Assembly: GCA_037576195.1 (NCBI GenBank)
Contig: CM075102.1
Coordinates: forward strand, 27,338,745-27,402,744
Direction: 5' to 3'
Source of the DNA: Phytoseiulus persimilis
Taxonomy: Eukaryota; Arthropoda; Arachnida; Mesostigmata; Phytoseiidae
Length of the DNA stretch: 64,000 nt
Part shown: one piece after another, positions 37,277 to 48,044 of the stretch
Position numbering within the stretch: the stretch's first letter is position 1
Layout: every line of letters starts with the position of its first letter
Notes under the pieces: model-generated
Seen by the model: only the letters and a program-made list of their open reading frames with translations
Databases searched by the model: none
Told to the model about the DNA's origin: nothing
Made by a program: the position numbers and the translations under genes

Positions 37277-37355
37277 GGATTCTGTAGATGATGCTTGACT
37301 TTGGAATAAATCGACGAGAGACTTGAAGCTTAAAAACGCATCCTTGTGGTGTCTT

Positions 37356-38232
37356 AATCTATTACGAGCTGAACGGGAGCCCGTGATTTCCAAATCAAAG
37401 CGAGGTCCAAACCTGCCAATTTCAGGAACGCCGTCAGCAGGGGAATGCACAGTCATATGTTTCTTGCCGGATCTCAACGTTGAATTCGCTGCTTCTTGGA
37501 CGAGGAAACATTTTTTTCTGCGGGAGAAGAAACAATGGTTCAGCAAGGCAGCCTCAGACAGTCCCGCTACCCTTACTTGGCCCGCTGATGTTTTGACCCC
37601 AGCATAGCTGGTCCAAGAAAAATTCTAAAATATCGGTTGTTGAAGTTCTCGGAAGCTGAAGTGTTTTCAAGTTATCCGTCCGATAACCGCATTTGCTTGA
37701 ACTGTGTGCATGTTCACAACTGCAGACGGTGCCTAAGCATAAAGCTTTGGATGGACGGAGAACGACCATGGTTGATTTTCTGGGAAATCCTCGAGGTCAC
37801 TTGGGAAATAGGAGGCAGGCCGCGTGCCGGCCGACAATTCTAGAGCCGCCGATCTTTTCAGAACCAAAAAAGACGTGCGCCGAATCAGAATCCCTATTGA
37901 GGCTGCCTGATGCTGGAGCTCAGCATCCTCCAAGTTTGGCACCTGTGAAGTCCCATCAAGCATTCGTATCCTTTGGCCGATCCACACAGAGAGGGCATAG
38001 ACTGGAAGCCAAGAGTGACATCGAGAGGCGAGCAGAGTGTTTCGGAAGATTTACGGTTGAAGCGGGAAGCAATCGCAACATATACTGCGTCACTGAATGG
38101 ACGACTGGATAATTCTGGATGCTGTGGTTCCTAATGATACTTTGATGCACAAGATTCGACGCGTATCACTCCGTGGGAGGTGCACCTCAGATTCCGAGGT
38201 TCGGAATTCCTACCTTTGCCGCCGGCTGTAAT
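37356..38232. other. Intergenic, nothing recognised
   Basis: A 139-codon plus-strand frame at 37693-38112 has no recognisable features. No repeats until the second minisatellite. Confidence 0.45.
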
Positions 38233-38612
38233 TGATTCCATCTCCTCAGAATCCGGAAAGTATGGTCAGGTCGACCCTGGAATCATCTCCCACGACGCGG
38301 AAAGTATGGACAGGTCGACCCTGGAATCATCTCCCACGACGCGGAAAGTATGGACAGGTCGACCCTGGAATCATCTCCCACGACCCGGAAAGTATGGTCG
38401 GATTTGTCCCGGAGTGGCCCCTCCAGACTTGGAAAAGTGTGGTCAGATTGGTCCCGGAATCACCTGTTCCAGATTCGGAGAAGTATGGACAGGATGGTCC
38501 CGGGCTCACCCCTCCAGGATTCGAGAAGTATGGTCAGATTGGTCCCGGAATCACCTCCCAGACTTGGAAGAGTATGGTCAGACTGGTCCTGGAATCACCC
38601 CCATATATTCCA
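38233..38612. repeat. Second minisatellite, 44-45 bp units, about 8 copies
   Basis: Tandem units begin with GGAAAGTATGGTCAGG and contain CCTGGAATCATCTCCC. The later units carry AGATTGGTCCCGGAATCACC, which is the core of the large array at 30.4-32.2 kb, so the two arrays are related. The first four units are more alike one another than the rest, showing local homogenisation. Confidence 0.9.
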
Positions 38613-41600
38613 GGAAGAGCGCGGACAAGCTGACAGACGAAGCCGATTATAATATTCAGTAAGGTTATGACAAACACGTATCTCAGCCTTCATTGAATGT
38701 GACCCTTGTCAATTCACAGCGCATCCAAGTCTTGGCACTTCGACGAGAAGACGAAAGGTGACAAGGAAAAGCAGAGACTGGGAGTGCTTCATTAGGATTG
38801 AGTCTGGTTGGATGACCAGCAGCGTATTTGTAGTGATTGTCCAGACTTTGTTGATTCTAGCGGTTCGTCCGGAACGCCGAATCTCGGCGGTGAGACGCTA
38901 CCTGTCCAACTGTTTTATCCTTTTTCTGCCATCTTTGGAGGATTGGATGCCTCACGTCGGGAGGAGCCACTCGAACAAACTGAGAAGTGACTTAGAACTC
39001 ACCTGTTAGAGTCTCAAACACGGAGCGGATGATATCAGGTTAAGCCAAAACAGCTTCGTGGATGAATACGTTGGGCGGCTCTTGGATTCGAATCGGGCGA
39101 GACCTGTGGAGGTAGTGGTGATCTAGGAAGAAACATCTCACACATGGGAACCGCTCACAAAATACGCATTGAATGAGCGAGAAAAATAAGCATTCGGAAC
39201 TGGAACATTCAGCGAACGAGAACAGCGTCTCCGGTTGGCTCGAAAGGGTATTGCCGGCGACTGGGAGCCCCTTTCACGAGAGCCGCAGAGCCACGTCGGT
39301 TGGAAGGACGGGAGCCGAACTGCTCGTAGATCAGCGGATGCAGTTCTGAAACGTCCTTTCGCTTATCCACGATTCCTAGTTGACGCATCTTGCCATCAAT
39401 CGTGTGACGAGTACTTCCACTGCATGAAGCATTGGATATCATATAGATCAGACTCACTAAAACCCTTCTTGAGAATCTTGAGCTTGATTTCTTCGTGAGG
39501 AAGGCTAAATATCTGGGAGTCTGTATGATCGCCCCAAGAATACACGTAGAGCACGCCTCCGGGGGAAGACAGACGGTTGACGACCCCGCTGGAGACGAGC
39601 TCACAGCATGTCCGAACGAGACCGTGGTATAATTTCCCTGATTTCGATCACGTTAGGAAACGTTTCAAATGATTCGGCATCGACGCGAACGGTATGAATC
39701 GAGGATGGATTGAGGAGAGCCTCGCTCTCCTCGATCCATCGATGTAAGTCAAAACGACCAGCGGGGCCTCCGCCCATGTGAAGCCGACATCTCGGTTCCC
39801 TGAGTGTCAATACTCTATTCACTGAATCCATCCATAAAACTACCTTTGCTCAACCCCCTAACATACGCTCCATCTTTAAGGCTGTGACTCTGTGGATACC
39901 AAGTCGGTTCTCAATTTCTCTTTCGAATGGAGCCACCCGACGCGTCGCATGTGACCGGCAATGGATTGATTGTCCAACTCCCGATTTCCACCCGTTTTGA
40001 GACCGAGAGACGACTCCAGAATGGGGGCCGAGGTATGTGATGAGGAGATGATGATGAACGTGTGGATTTCATCTCAATTTTCAAGGCCGCAAGGCCGTGA
40101 GGGGGACAGTCCCATGCACCCCGATGTTCTGCCGACGCCCCTTGCATGACCGTCCATGTATCATGGAAATAGGAGTTGGACGGTTAGTGCGCACTCCTCG
40201 TGAGTCTAGACGTGACTTGAGGCAAGCGCATATCATAAGAGTCGGGCAGTTTCATATCCCGTTTCAGAACACGTATCAAATCACGGATAATTTATTTGAG
40301 CAACAAGCTTGTTCCGTGGATTCTGGGAGAATTAAGTCACGAGGACAGTTATCTCCTTAACCTTGTTGATCCACGTTGGTGGTTATTCTCGCGAACAGGA
40401 TGTGCACTGAAATTGCTCTTGGTCGATCATCCAGATGTTCCGAATCGGAACCCTTCTTCTGCTAGAACGAAAAACAGATAGTCTTCCACTAGTTCATCGA
40501 ACAAAAGGTCGGTGCGGCTCGGAAGATGACCTTCCGACGGAAGCGAGGTTGCATACATTGAATCCTCGTCAGAACAGATATTTCGACCTCCGACCGGAGT
40601 TCTCTAACACCGGATCGCGACCGCAGTCCGGTTTCATAATGCCAACGACAGCTCGAAGCTTCAGTTACCTCAGAGGCAAACTCCCCTTCAGGAGCTCTAT
40701 TAGAGAGATTGACGGCAACCATTCAGTTCCCTTGAGGGGCGAATAACACAGACGTTCTTGCGTAATTTCGAAACATGCATCCGCGTTCTTTTCCATGAGC
40801 ATCATTCAAGACTATGCATACTGAGGTCCTGAAGAGCCACCTCGAAGCATAACTGCGAGCAACATGTCCGGCGAAAACGATCGCTTCTTCTGAGCTCAGG
40901 TACGGCTTCTAAGTTTTACTGATTGGAACCGTCCTTCCAATCGACATCTCAGTCCACAACGCCACCAACATCTTCCCGACGTCAATATTCCGTCTCCCCC
41001 ACATTGACTGACAACTCGTCAAGCTGTCTTCGGCAATGAGCTCTGCTGGTTGTGAATAAAGTTTCTCAAAACTCAAGTTTATGAATCCATACTAGCGCCG
41101 GAAGAATCAGCTCTCCAGCCACGCAATCCCTCGGAAAAAAATGTTGAACTTTCTGAGGGCAACGAATCGTACGAAGTCATCAATGAGCTCCCAATCCTCT
41201 GAGTTCGTCGGGGTCAGCCCTGAAAGCCATGCACGCGTCGGAGATCGTTGCGCTGATGAAACAATATATTCGTAGGAAACCCAACCGGGCTCTCGATCTC
41301 AATTCCCAGGAATTCCTTCCCGGCACAAGTGCCCATGTACTGCCCTGCGTGGTTTCGCTTTCCTTCCATCGGAGACCTGTTTCCATTCGGATTGACGCAG
41401 GCGTTCCGATGACAATCCAACGATCGCCTCAATCTCTGACGAACGAAGTTTTGATCGATTGGTGCTGAAAACTCCATCGGAATAGGTCGGAAGCACGCAG
41501 CCAATCAGTGAGCTTGGCCTCACTTTCGTGACGGTTGCCTGACCAGAAATTGCCAGATCCCAAGGACACGCAATCCGGTGAAAATCTTGTGGGCCGTGGA

Positions 41601-41960
41601 GGTGCATGAGTATGGAAAGGGGAAAAGAGGACGTCCGGGTGGCCGGTCCTGAGACTCCATACTCAACTCGAGCGCTGCTTTTGGAGAAATAAGAGAAGTT
41701 CGGGAATGTGGTCTGAGGAAGCCTCAGAATTGCTTCGGCATTCCATGAGCGCGGCATCTCAAAATTAACAGGATGATTGGCGGTGGTGTCCCGAGAAGAA
41801 TGCGATAAGGCGTACGACGTCAAAGCAAAGCTCGGGCAAAACCGATCGACAACTCTGAGCTTCCTGGATGCACCGAGCTCGCTCTCCTGCGCTCGTCCTC
41901 CCACCGCGATACCCCGTTGCTCCAACGCTCGAGCCTCTTTTGAAGGCCGGCGGGACCGAT
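38613..41960. other. Intergenic, nothing firmly recognised
   Basis: The longest minus-strand frames here are 131 codons (39209-39604), 76 codons (39601-39831) and a 236-codon frame (41299-42009) that overlaps the end of the receptor-like gene. None shows a domain I can name. A 16-bp hairpin (GATGGATTGAGGAGAG with its near-perfect complement, five-base loop) lies at about 39703-39741. Confidence 0.4.
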
Positions 41961-41968
41961 TTTTGTCC

Positions 41969-44386
41969 CTACGTCGACAACTCGACGTCATCGGCGCCCC
42001 ACAAAGCATGCATGCAAGACGTCACCAGAAGCGAGCCCAGGATAATGGTGAGTGCGGTAAAGGCCGATCTCAAGTCATCCAAGCTCACCGGCTGTATCGG
42101 CGATGGTCTACCCACCATATCGTAGGCTTCGTATAGTTTCATCAGTCGATTGTGAACAGCCAGAGTGTTACTTTTCGTTATGGACGTAGACGACAGATTG
42201 GGATTCCCCACATCTTGATTCCAAAAAGTGATTTCGTGTTGATTGCTCGGTCGCTGTGAGAAGTCCGCATAATGAGGTGTGAACAAGCCATGCTCTAGTA
42301 TCCATCGAACGGTTTCTGCATGCCTGCGTTGGTCTACTTGACTTCGTCCACCGAAGTTGTCCAAACAGTAGGCTTGCGACGGTTTTGCCATAGGAACGAC
42401 CTCAAAAGCAAGTTTGCCAATGAAGTATCGGAAGTTCAGGTCGAGTAGGTGGTGGTCTTCGCAAAGTGTGAAGAACCGGCTCAGCAGAACGAGCTTCGAC
42501 CAACCCGTCAAGGCTTTGATCGAGATCGCCGTGCGGTCGCATTTTCGCTCCATCACCATTCTCGAGATCGCTAGTTGCGGATCTCTCTCCCGTGCTTGCT
42601 GCGCTAAATGAAGTGAATTCTTCTCCGGGAATTTCGAAAACCAGCCACGCCGATCCATGATATATTCACAGTCATTGACCAGGCATTTGGGGGAACTTGT
42701 CCACATCTCTTGCGCAAACGATATCATGAAACTCTCCAGACGAGTTTTGGGGTAACGAAGTAGTAGCGCGATCATGCCACTTATCAGCAGAATCAGGATT
42801 CCCCAATCAGCGGATTTGAGTAATGATCGGTGAGGGTTTCCTGCTAGAAGATGGAAGGCCGTGGGGAAAACCTTGGTCACGTAGACGACCGAACGATGGT
42901 AACCAAACACCAGGATCAGCGGCAGAGCAATCACAGAAGCGATAGTCAGAGGAATTGCAGTGGACAAATACACGAGAACCCTGGATGCGATCGTTCTCTT
43001 CCATCGTGCTGGAACTGCGAGGCGGATCGACGAAAGAGAGTAGTGGTGCACGAAGTCTTTCCCCTCCTGAAAAGAAAATACCGGCAGTATTGGCCTATAT
43101 TCTGTGTTTTCCTGGAGAGGCAAGTCGATGGCATTGTGCAGTCCACCGTATAATTCAGAGTCGATGCGACATTATGAACCAACGCTCAACGCTTCTCTCG
43201 GTGATTTCAGGCGGAAACCTTTGGCGGAAAGGGGAACACGGGATGACGCATCTCGAAGGGAGCTCTGATCTGGTCGCGCGGAAACGAGCATTTAAGCTCG
43301 GCTGACTTCATCGTGAGTTCGTCGCAGGACAACTGGGCGGAAGACAACTAGGACGTGCAAACAGCTCGGCGAGCTGACAAGGCCTAGAGCGCGCTGCACA
43401 CAGAGAGCAACTGGACGCCAGAACTTCGACACGAGACGATTCAGAGAAACCGAAACCAACCCATGTCACCGTTTGTTACGCCACTTTCGTATATTCCACA
43501 ACCGAACAAGACACCGGTGACAGCAGGGGTGTGAGAAATGAGCGCTCCGATGTGGAAAAGGGAATAGGGAGGCTGTTCAGATGGTACTCACAAGGTCGCA
43601 ACTGCGAATCGCGATAATTTCTGAGAAAAATTCGGACAAATGATACATTCCGAAATATGAGAGCTTCAAAGTTTCGTTGCTCGTTCCTCCGGAATCTTGC
43701 GGCTCCACGGCGAATGCACGCCGCAGTGTTTCAGACGTTGTTGCAGCGATCTTCATGAGAAACATCGATCCAGCGAGCACAGCACTGCTGCGGAAGGTGG
43801 TTGTTTTCGAGTGCAGAGTCTCTCCATCTTTGGCTCGGACGAGGAGGATAGACGAAAGATAACGCAGAACGAAAGTGTTCTTCCCCTGGCCAGAGAAAAT
43901 CATGTTCCTCACAGATGCTCTGAAGACCTCCTCCGTCTCGAAGGAAGAGTGCCGTCGAACGTTCATCACTTGGATGATGATCCGTTTTTCAAGTTTCAGG
44001 CTCGAGAGGTGCAAGTGTTGATGGCACGCGATATACCCACAAGTTGAAAAGACATCCAGAGCATTCACCTTCTTCGATATAGAGGCCTTTTCACATGCAA
44101 GTACAACTTCTCGGTCGTCTTGTTTCAGAATGAAGTCCTCTCGGGACACGTATATGTGCGATCTGAACGACGACCACAAACCGTCCAATCCTTCACAGTG
44201 TCTTCCTCCTGAAACGAGGGTGAATACCAGAACGTATTGGGGATGGTTCTCGTAAATTCCGAGGATGAGATCGCGTAGTTCACGGGCAACAAGCCTCGGT
44301 GCTCCTCGTTGAGCTCGATCTCCTTCATTCGCTGAGCTCGCTGTAAGCGCCCAGAGCTGGATCGTGACGAAGGAGAAGAGAATCAT
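41969..44386 (-). CDS. Ionotropic-receptor-like channel protein, two exons
   Basis: Proposed exon 1 is 44386-43592 (265 codons), ending at a GTGAGT donor; exon 2 is 43111-41969, after a pyrimidine-rich CTCTCCAG acceptor. The 480-base intron is in phase 0, giving about 645 residues. The start at 44386 puts a signal-peptide-like stretch (MILFSFVTIQLWALTASSA) first; an in-frame ATG 20 codons upstream is possible. Joining the exons restores an S1-like segment (an LSEFF block, then DL and ENTEYRPIL, then an FSF strand). Hydrophobic segments follow at about residues 310-336 and 366-384, then a long extracellular S2-like part and a last membrane segment at about 613-635. This is the layout of arthropod ionotropic receptors, ligand-gated cation channels used in chemosensation. 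Sequence motifs are weak, so the family call rests on topology and on similarity in layout to the pseudogene at 28.4 kb. Confidence 0.6.
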
Positions 44387-44449
44387 TCTGAAGACACGGT
44401 CTCTTCCCGCTGCTTCGACATGATATAGGTCAAATGTTCGAAACATGGA

Positions 44450-47040
44450 TCATTCCGGGCTCTCCTATGAGCGCGAACCTTCAAGCCGGAGAGGAACGCC
44501 TAAAAGAAACTCGTTCTGAGAGAAGGGTTCAGTCGTTTCGATCCTCGGAACGACATATGTTCAATCAGGGAGAGACTTCTAGGCGTTTTCGTTCGATACG
44601 AGCCAACGTCCATCGTCAGCCTGGTTTTATCGATTTCGAGAGGGCGAACTCTCCTCTCGCACTTGATCAACACGGTGAGGTGCGGCCGAAGAGGGTGGAG
44701 CTTGGGCGAAAGAACTCACGCAAGTTCCGACTTGACTGTCACGGGAAGTAGCGGCAAGGAAATCCCGCTACTGTCTCGCACCATTTGTTCCCCTTAATGT
44801 GGAACGGCGCATCGCGCATAGTAATGACAGGGGCTTGCTTTGGGTCGGATCTGGAGTTTCTAACGACCTTCTTCGGAATCAAATGAGTCACAGCTTCATC
44901 TGAAGAGTCGATAACTGAATATCAGTCTCGAATCGAAATGTGGGTAGTGAATCCATCGCTGAGTTCCCGAAGTTCGTCCCAATACAAGCCCCACGCAAAC
45001 GTAGACTTGAAGTTCTGAAATATCTCATCTCGGAAGGCAATTTTGGTCTTTCTAAGATACGCGCGCACCCTTGGAAGCTCAGCAATACGAAAGCTCAAGG
45101 CAGCGAACCTTCAGAAGCTGCAGCTTTCACGTTGACATCCGCTTTCGTTGACGAAGTTCCAAGCGAGGCACTGTTCCCAGCCGGAAGTTTCTCTGAAGCG
45201 CTTCCAACCAGCACCGGTTTTCCGCGGCGATCTCTACTTCACTGCTTCCGAAGTTCTCTCCATCTATCTACCGTAGCAAATTAGCAAGTGAGACTGGAGG
45301 CGTCGGAAACGGCTATTCTGGACTTATCGCAGATTGCATCGATGTCGATCCATGTTTTCGAGCGCTCTTCCAGGATTGACTTGAGAATTGCGAAGAAGCG
45401 ATTGAAAAAGAGCTGGACGCAAACGACGCCGGAGGAGACTCTGCTGAGAAATCGTGAGATCGATCAGAGGAGAGTGTAGCACTCCTATCGGGGTGGAGAT
45501 GCCAACCCAAGCTAAGTGGCAATTCTCGGAAATGAACAGCATAGCATGTGTGGACGCAAAAGCCAACGAGGCTGTTCATCCGGGAGATTGGCGCGAGCAC
45601 ACTGCGTATGCTTCGTGAGCTACACCGTCCTCTCTGAGCATCAACTGCCGATTTCAACGGAGAGAAGGGAAATAAGCATTATTTAAGACGTGAGGACATC
45701 CCGACCGGCGTTTTCCCCCTCGTCAGAGGCGCTGAAATCATCGAGACTCTGATGAAGGGTACGCACCTCACCTCCAAAATGAAATGAGCCGGACGTTCGT
45801 GTAACTGCACGTCTTTCTCTCTTGCGATACCTCGACGAGATCACCCTTCGGACAGCAAGTCTACAGAGGCCCTTATGTTGATCATACTCAACAGCTGATG
45901 GGACGTCCGTCGTGCGCTCGAAGGTAGGGAATAGAATTCGGCAAATCGGTACGGAGAGAACCACCAAGTATGTGGGATGAACGGTCCTCAAGAAGTGCAT
46001 CGAAACGACGCTCCCTGATGAAAGTGGCAACAGGTTCGCTCGCAATCGGGTCTTGCGGAGAGGAATCTTCGGCGTGTTGAAGTTGGGCAAAAGCTTCAGT
46101 AGATGATGCCAGTCCTTGCGCAAGAGAGCCGGGCGCCGTGACCTGAATCGACGGCGGACGAAAATGTCTACAGCGGCGGCGTGCGCCGCGGCGAGTCTCC
46201 GTCTGGGGCTTGACATCGGAGGTGGGCGGCTTCAAAGCTACAGATAAGAAGTCCTCATTATCGTGGCTGAGACAAGCTTCTGGCATTGTGTCAGAGTCCA
46301 CGAAACATCGTTACTCTCGGAGTATGTTTCCGGCGGTCGATAAAAGCCGTTGCGGTTCTGCTGACGCTGTTGCTATGAATAAACGATCTTTGCCGATGCA
46401 GCAAGAATGCGAATCATCGATCGATGTGAATCGTTTTCCACCACCGTGCTGGACCTCTGAAGGCTTCTGCGAAACGAATGATACATCTTCGTCAAATGCG
46501 ACAGAGATGATCAGTTTACGAATCGAACTGAGCAGGAGTTTGATGTCATAGTCAAGAATTCCGGCTCTTTTGCAGATATTCTCCATCTCCTGGTCTAGAA
46601 GAGCTCCGATGATCTCCATAAGGCCAATGGAGCGCCTTTGAGCACGCATTCATTGCCTTGAATCATGTTCCTAGGTATTCTGGAAGCTCGCTGCAGCGGA
46701 TCACAGGTCCGGCCGTTCTCAGTTGATGGGTTATGCGCCGTTCAATCATCTCTGCCCAGGAGTACCTCCTCGGGAACTTCGCCTGGGTCGCACACAGTTT
46801 AGGAATCTGTGTCCCGGCCCTTTGTCAACACAGCGACTCACGTTTGGGGTCGTTTTCCCGGCATGAATGACATCCGTATATATTTGCCGAACTAGCTGAG
46901 CAGCTCCGCATCAACCAGGAGCCACCCTTAGTGAAGAGTGATTCTCTCGCCTTGCAGGAATTCAACGGAGCAATCACTGGGCATTCAATTCGAAACCCCT
47001 TTCTCAAATCCTGAACGGTTTCCGTATCGATATCCAGCTG
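44450..47040. other. Intergenic, weak open frames only
   Basis: A plus-strand frame at 44940-45479 is interrupted by one TAG at 45282-45284, and minus-strand frames of 112-177 codons exist at 45683-46649. None resembles a family I know, and several overlap one another. Confidence 0.4.
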
Positions 47041-47047
47041 ACGAACC

Positions 47048-47872
47048 ATGAATACCAGAGCCTGTGATCGCCGTGACGCGCGAACGGACCCCAGGCTCGA
47101 TGATCCCGAAGCCGAGGATATTCTCAGGAAGTATTGCTTTAGCTGCTCGCAATGCGACGCGAGCTATAGAACAAAAGGTTTCCTTGATCGCCACATGCAG
47201 CTGCATTGCAAAAAAGTTCGGTCATCTCGTCCACATCCCAACGACCGATCGAGGAGTTTTTCCATGGAGCGCTCGGACCTCGCCGAGAACGACGAGCTTT
47301 TTAGTTGTGCGGAATGTGGAAGAAGTTTCGATCAGAAAATCAATCTCACATATCACATGCGGATTCACGCAGGACAAAGACCGTATGTGTGCACTGAATG
47401 CGGAGCGGCTTTCAGTCAGGAGATCAACCTCAAGTATCATGTACGAGTTCACAACGGAGAACGGCCTTTCTCATGTAGAGCATGCAGAGCGACTTTCAAG
47501 CAGAAGAGCGCTCTGGACAACCACGTGAGACTGCACAATGGCGAGAGGCCCTATTTTTGCGATCATTGCGGCGCCAGCTTCATCCAGAAAAGCAACCTCG
47601 ATTTCCACATGCGCAAACATGGAGTTGAAAACCCGCCCTCTTCCAAGCAATGTAAAAGGCAGCGCAAAGTCAGAAAACGCCTTCCGCGTGGGGGACGTAG
47701 GGAGGGCTCATCTCAGGATTCCTCGCTCACAATACGCGCGGGTGTTCAGAACGCAGCGATGGTATTCCTTTGCGCGGAATGTGGGAGAGCTTTCTCGCAG
47801 GAGCCAGACCTGGACCGCCACTTCATGTGCCACTCCGATGAGCTTGGAGAGCCACGCAGAGAGCGCGAATAG
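47048..47872 (+). CDS. C2H2 zinc-finger protein with six fingers
   Basis: The 274-residue single-exon frame encodes a likely DNA-binding nuclear protein. Finger 1 uses Cys33, Cys36, His49, His53. After a basic, Ser-rich spacer, fingers 2-5 form a tandem array (Cys87/Cys90/His103/His107; Cys115/118/His131/135; Cys143/146/His159/163; Cys171/174/His187/191) joined by seven-residue linkers of the HxGERPY type, variants of the classical TGEKPY linker. A basic stretch (residues 201-218) that could serve as a nuclear localisation signal precedes isolated finger 6 (Cys242/245/His258/262). The start is the first ATG after an in-frame TGA a few codons upstream. AATAAA at 48037-48042 fits a polyadenylation site. 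No BTB, SCAN or ZAD domain is present, so targets cannot be inferred. It has no sign of decay. Confidence 0.92.
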   Translation: MNTRACDRRDARTDPRLDDPEAEDILRKYCFSCSQCDASYRTKGFLDRHMQLHCKKVRSSRPHPNDRSRSFSMERSDLAENDELFSCAECGRSFDQKINLTYHMRIHAGQRPYVCTECGAAFSQEINLKYHVRVHNGERPFSCRACRATFKQKSALDNHVRLHNGERPYFCDHCGASFIQKSNLDFHMRKHGVENPPSSKQCKRQRKVRKRLPRGGRREGSSQDSSLTIRAGVQNAAMVFLCAECGRAFSQEPDLDRHFMCHSDELGEPRRERE

Positions 47873-48044
47873 ATGCTCAGGCATCGGAACAGTTCACATG
47901 CGGAGCACCATTGGAGACATGGAAACCGCGGAGGACATTGTTGACGGGAGCATTTGGTGCAAGCGTCACTCAGGTATGCTCGAATGCTCCTCGAGTCAGA
48001 TACGTCGCCGACTGAAGCTACCGACCTGACGAAGTAAATAAAAA

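Larger units (their letters stand above)
36455..37355 (+). repeat. Segmental duplication, copy B (diapausin block)
   Basis: This is the partner of the block at 25070-25960. It starts inside the end of the mariner remnant and contains the promoter, the intact diapausin frame and the polyadenylation signal. Confidence 0.8.

Noticed and set aside
39209..39831. Possible retrotransposon polymerase fragment on the minus strand
   Set aside because: One short stretch (FDLHRWIEESEALLN) faintly resembles a reverse-transcriptase-adjacent region of BEL/Pao elements, but there is no catalytic motif and no long terminal repeat.
41299..42009. 236-codon minus-strand frame
   Set aside because: It overlaps the 3' end of the receptor-like gene in another frame, and its translation has no domain.
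44940..45479. Plus-strand frame interrupted by one stop
   Set aside because: Protein-like composition but no homology I can name; without evidence of expression I do not call it a gene or pseudogene.
47538..48029. 163-codon frame overlapping the zinc-finger gene
   Set aside because: It is a shifted-frame shadow of the finger array.
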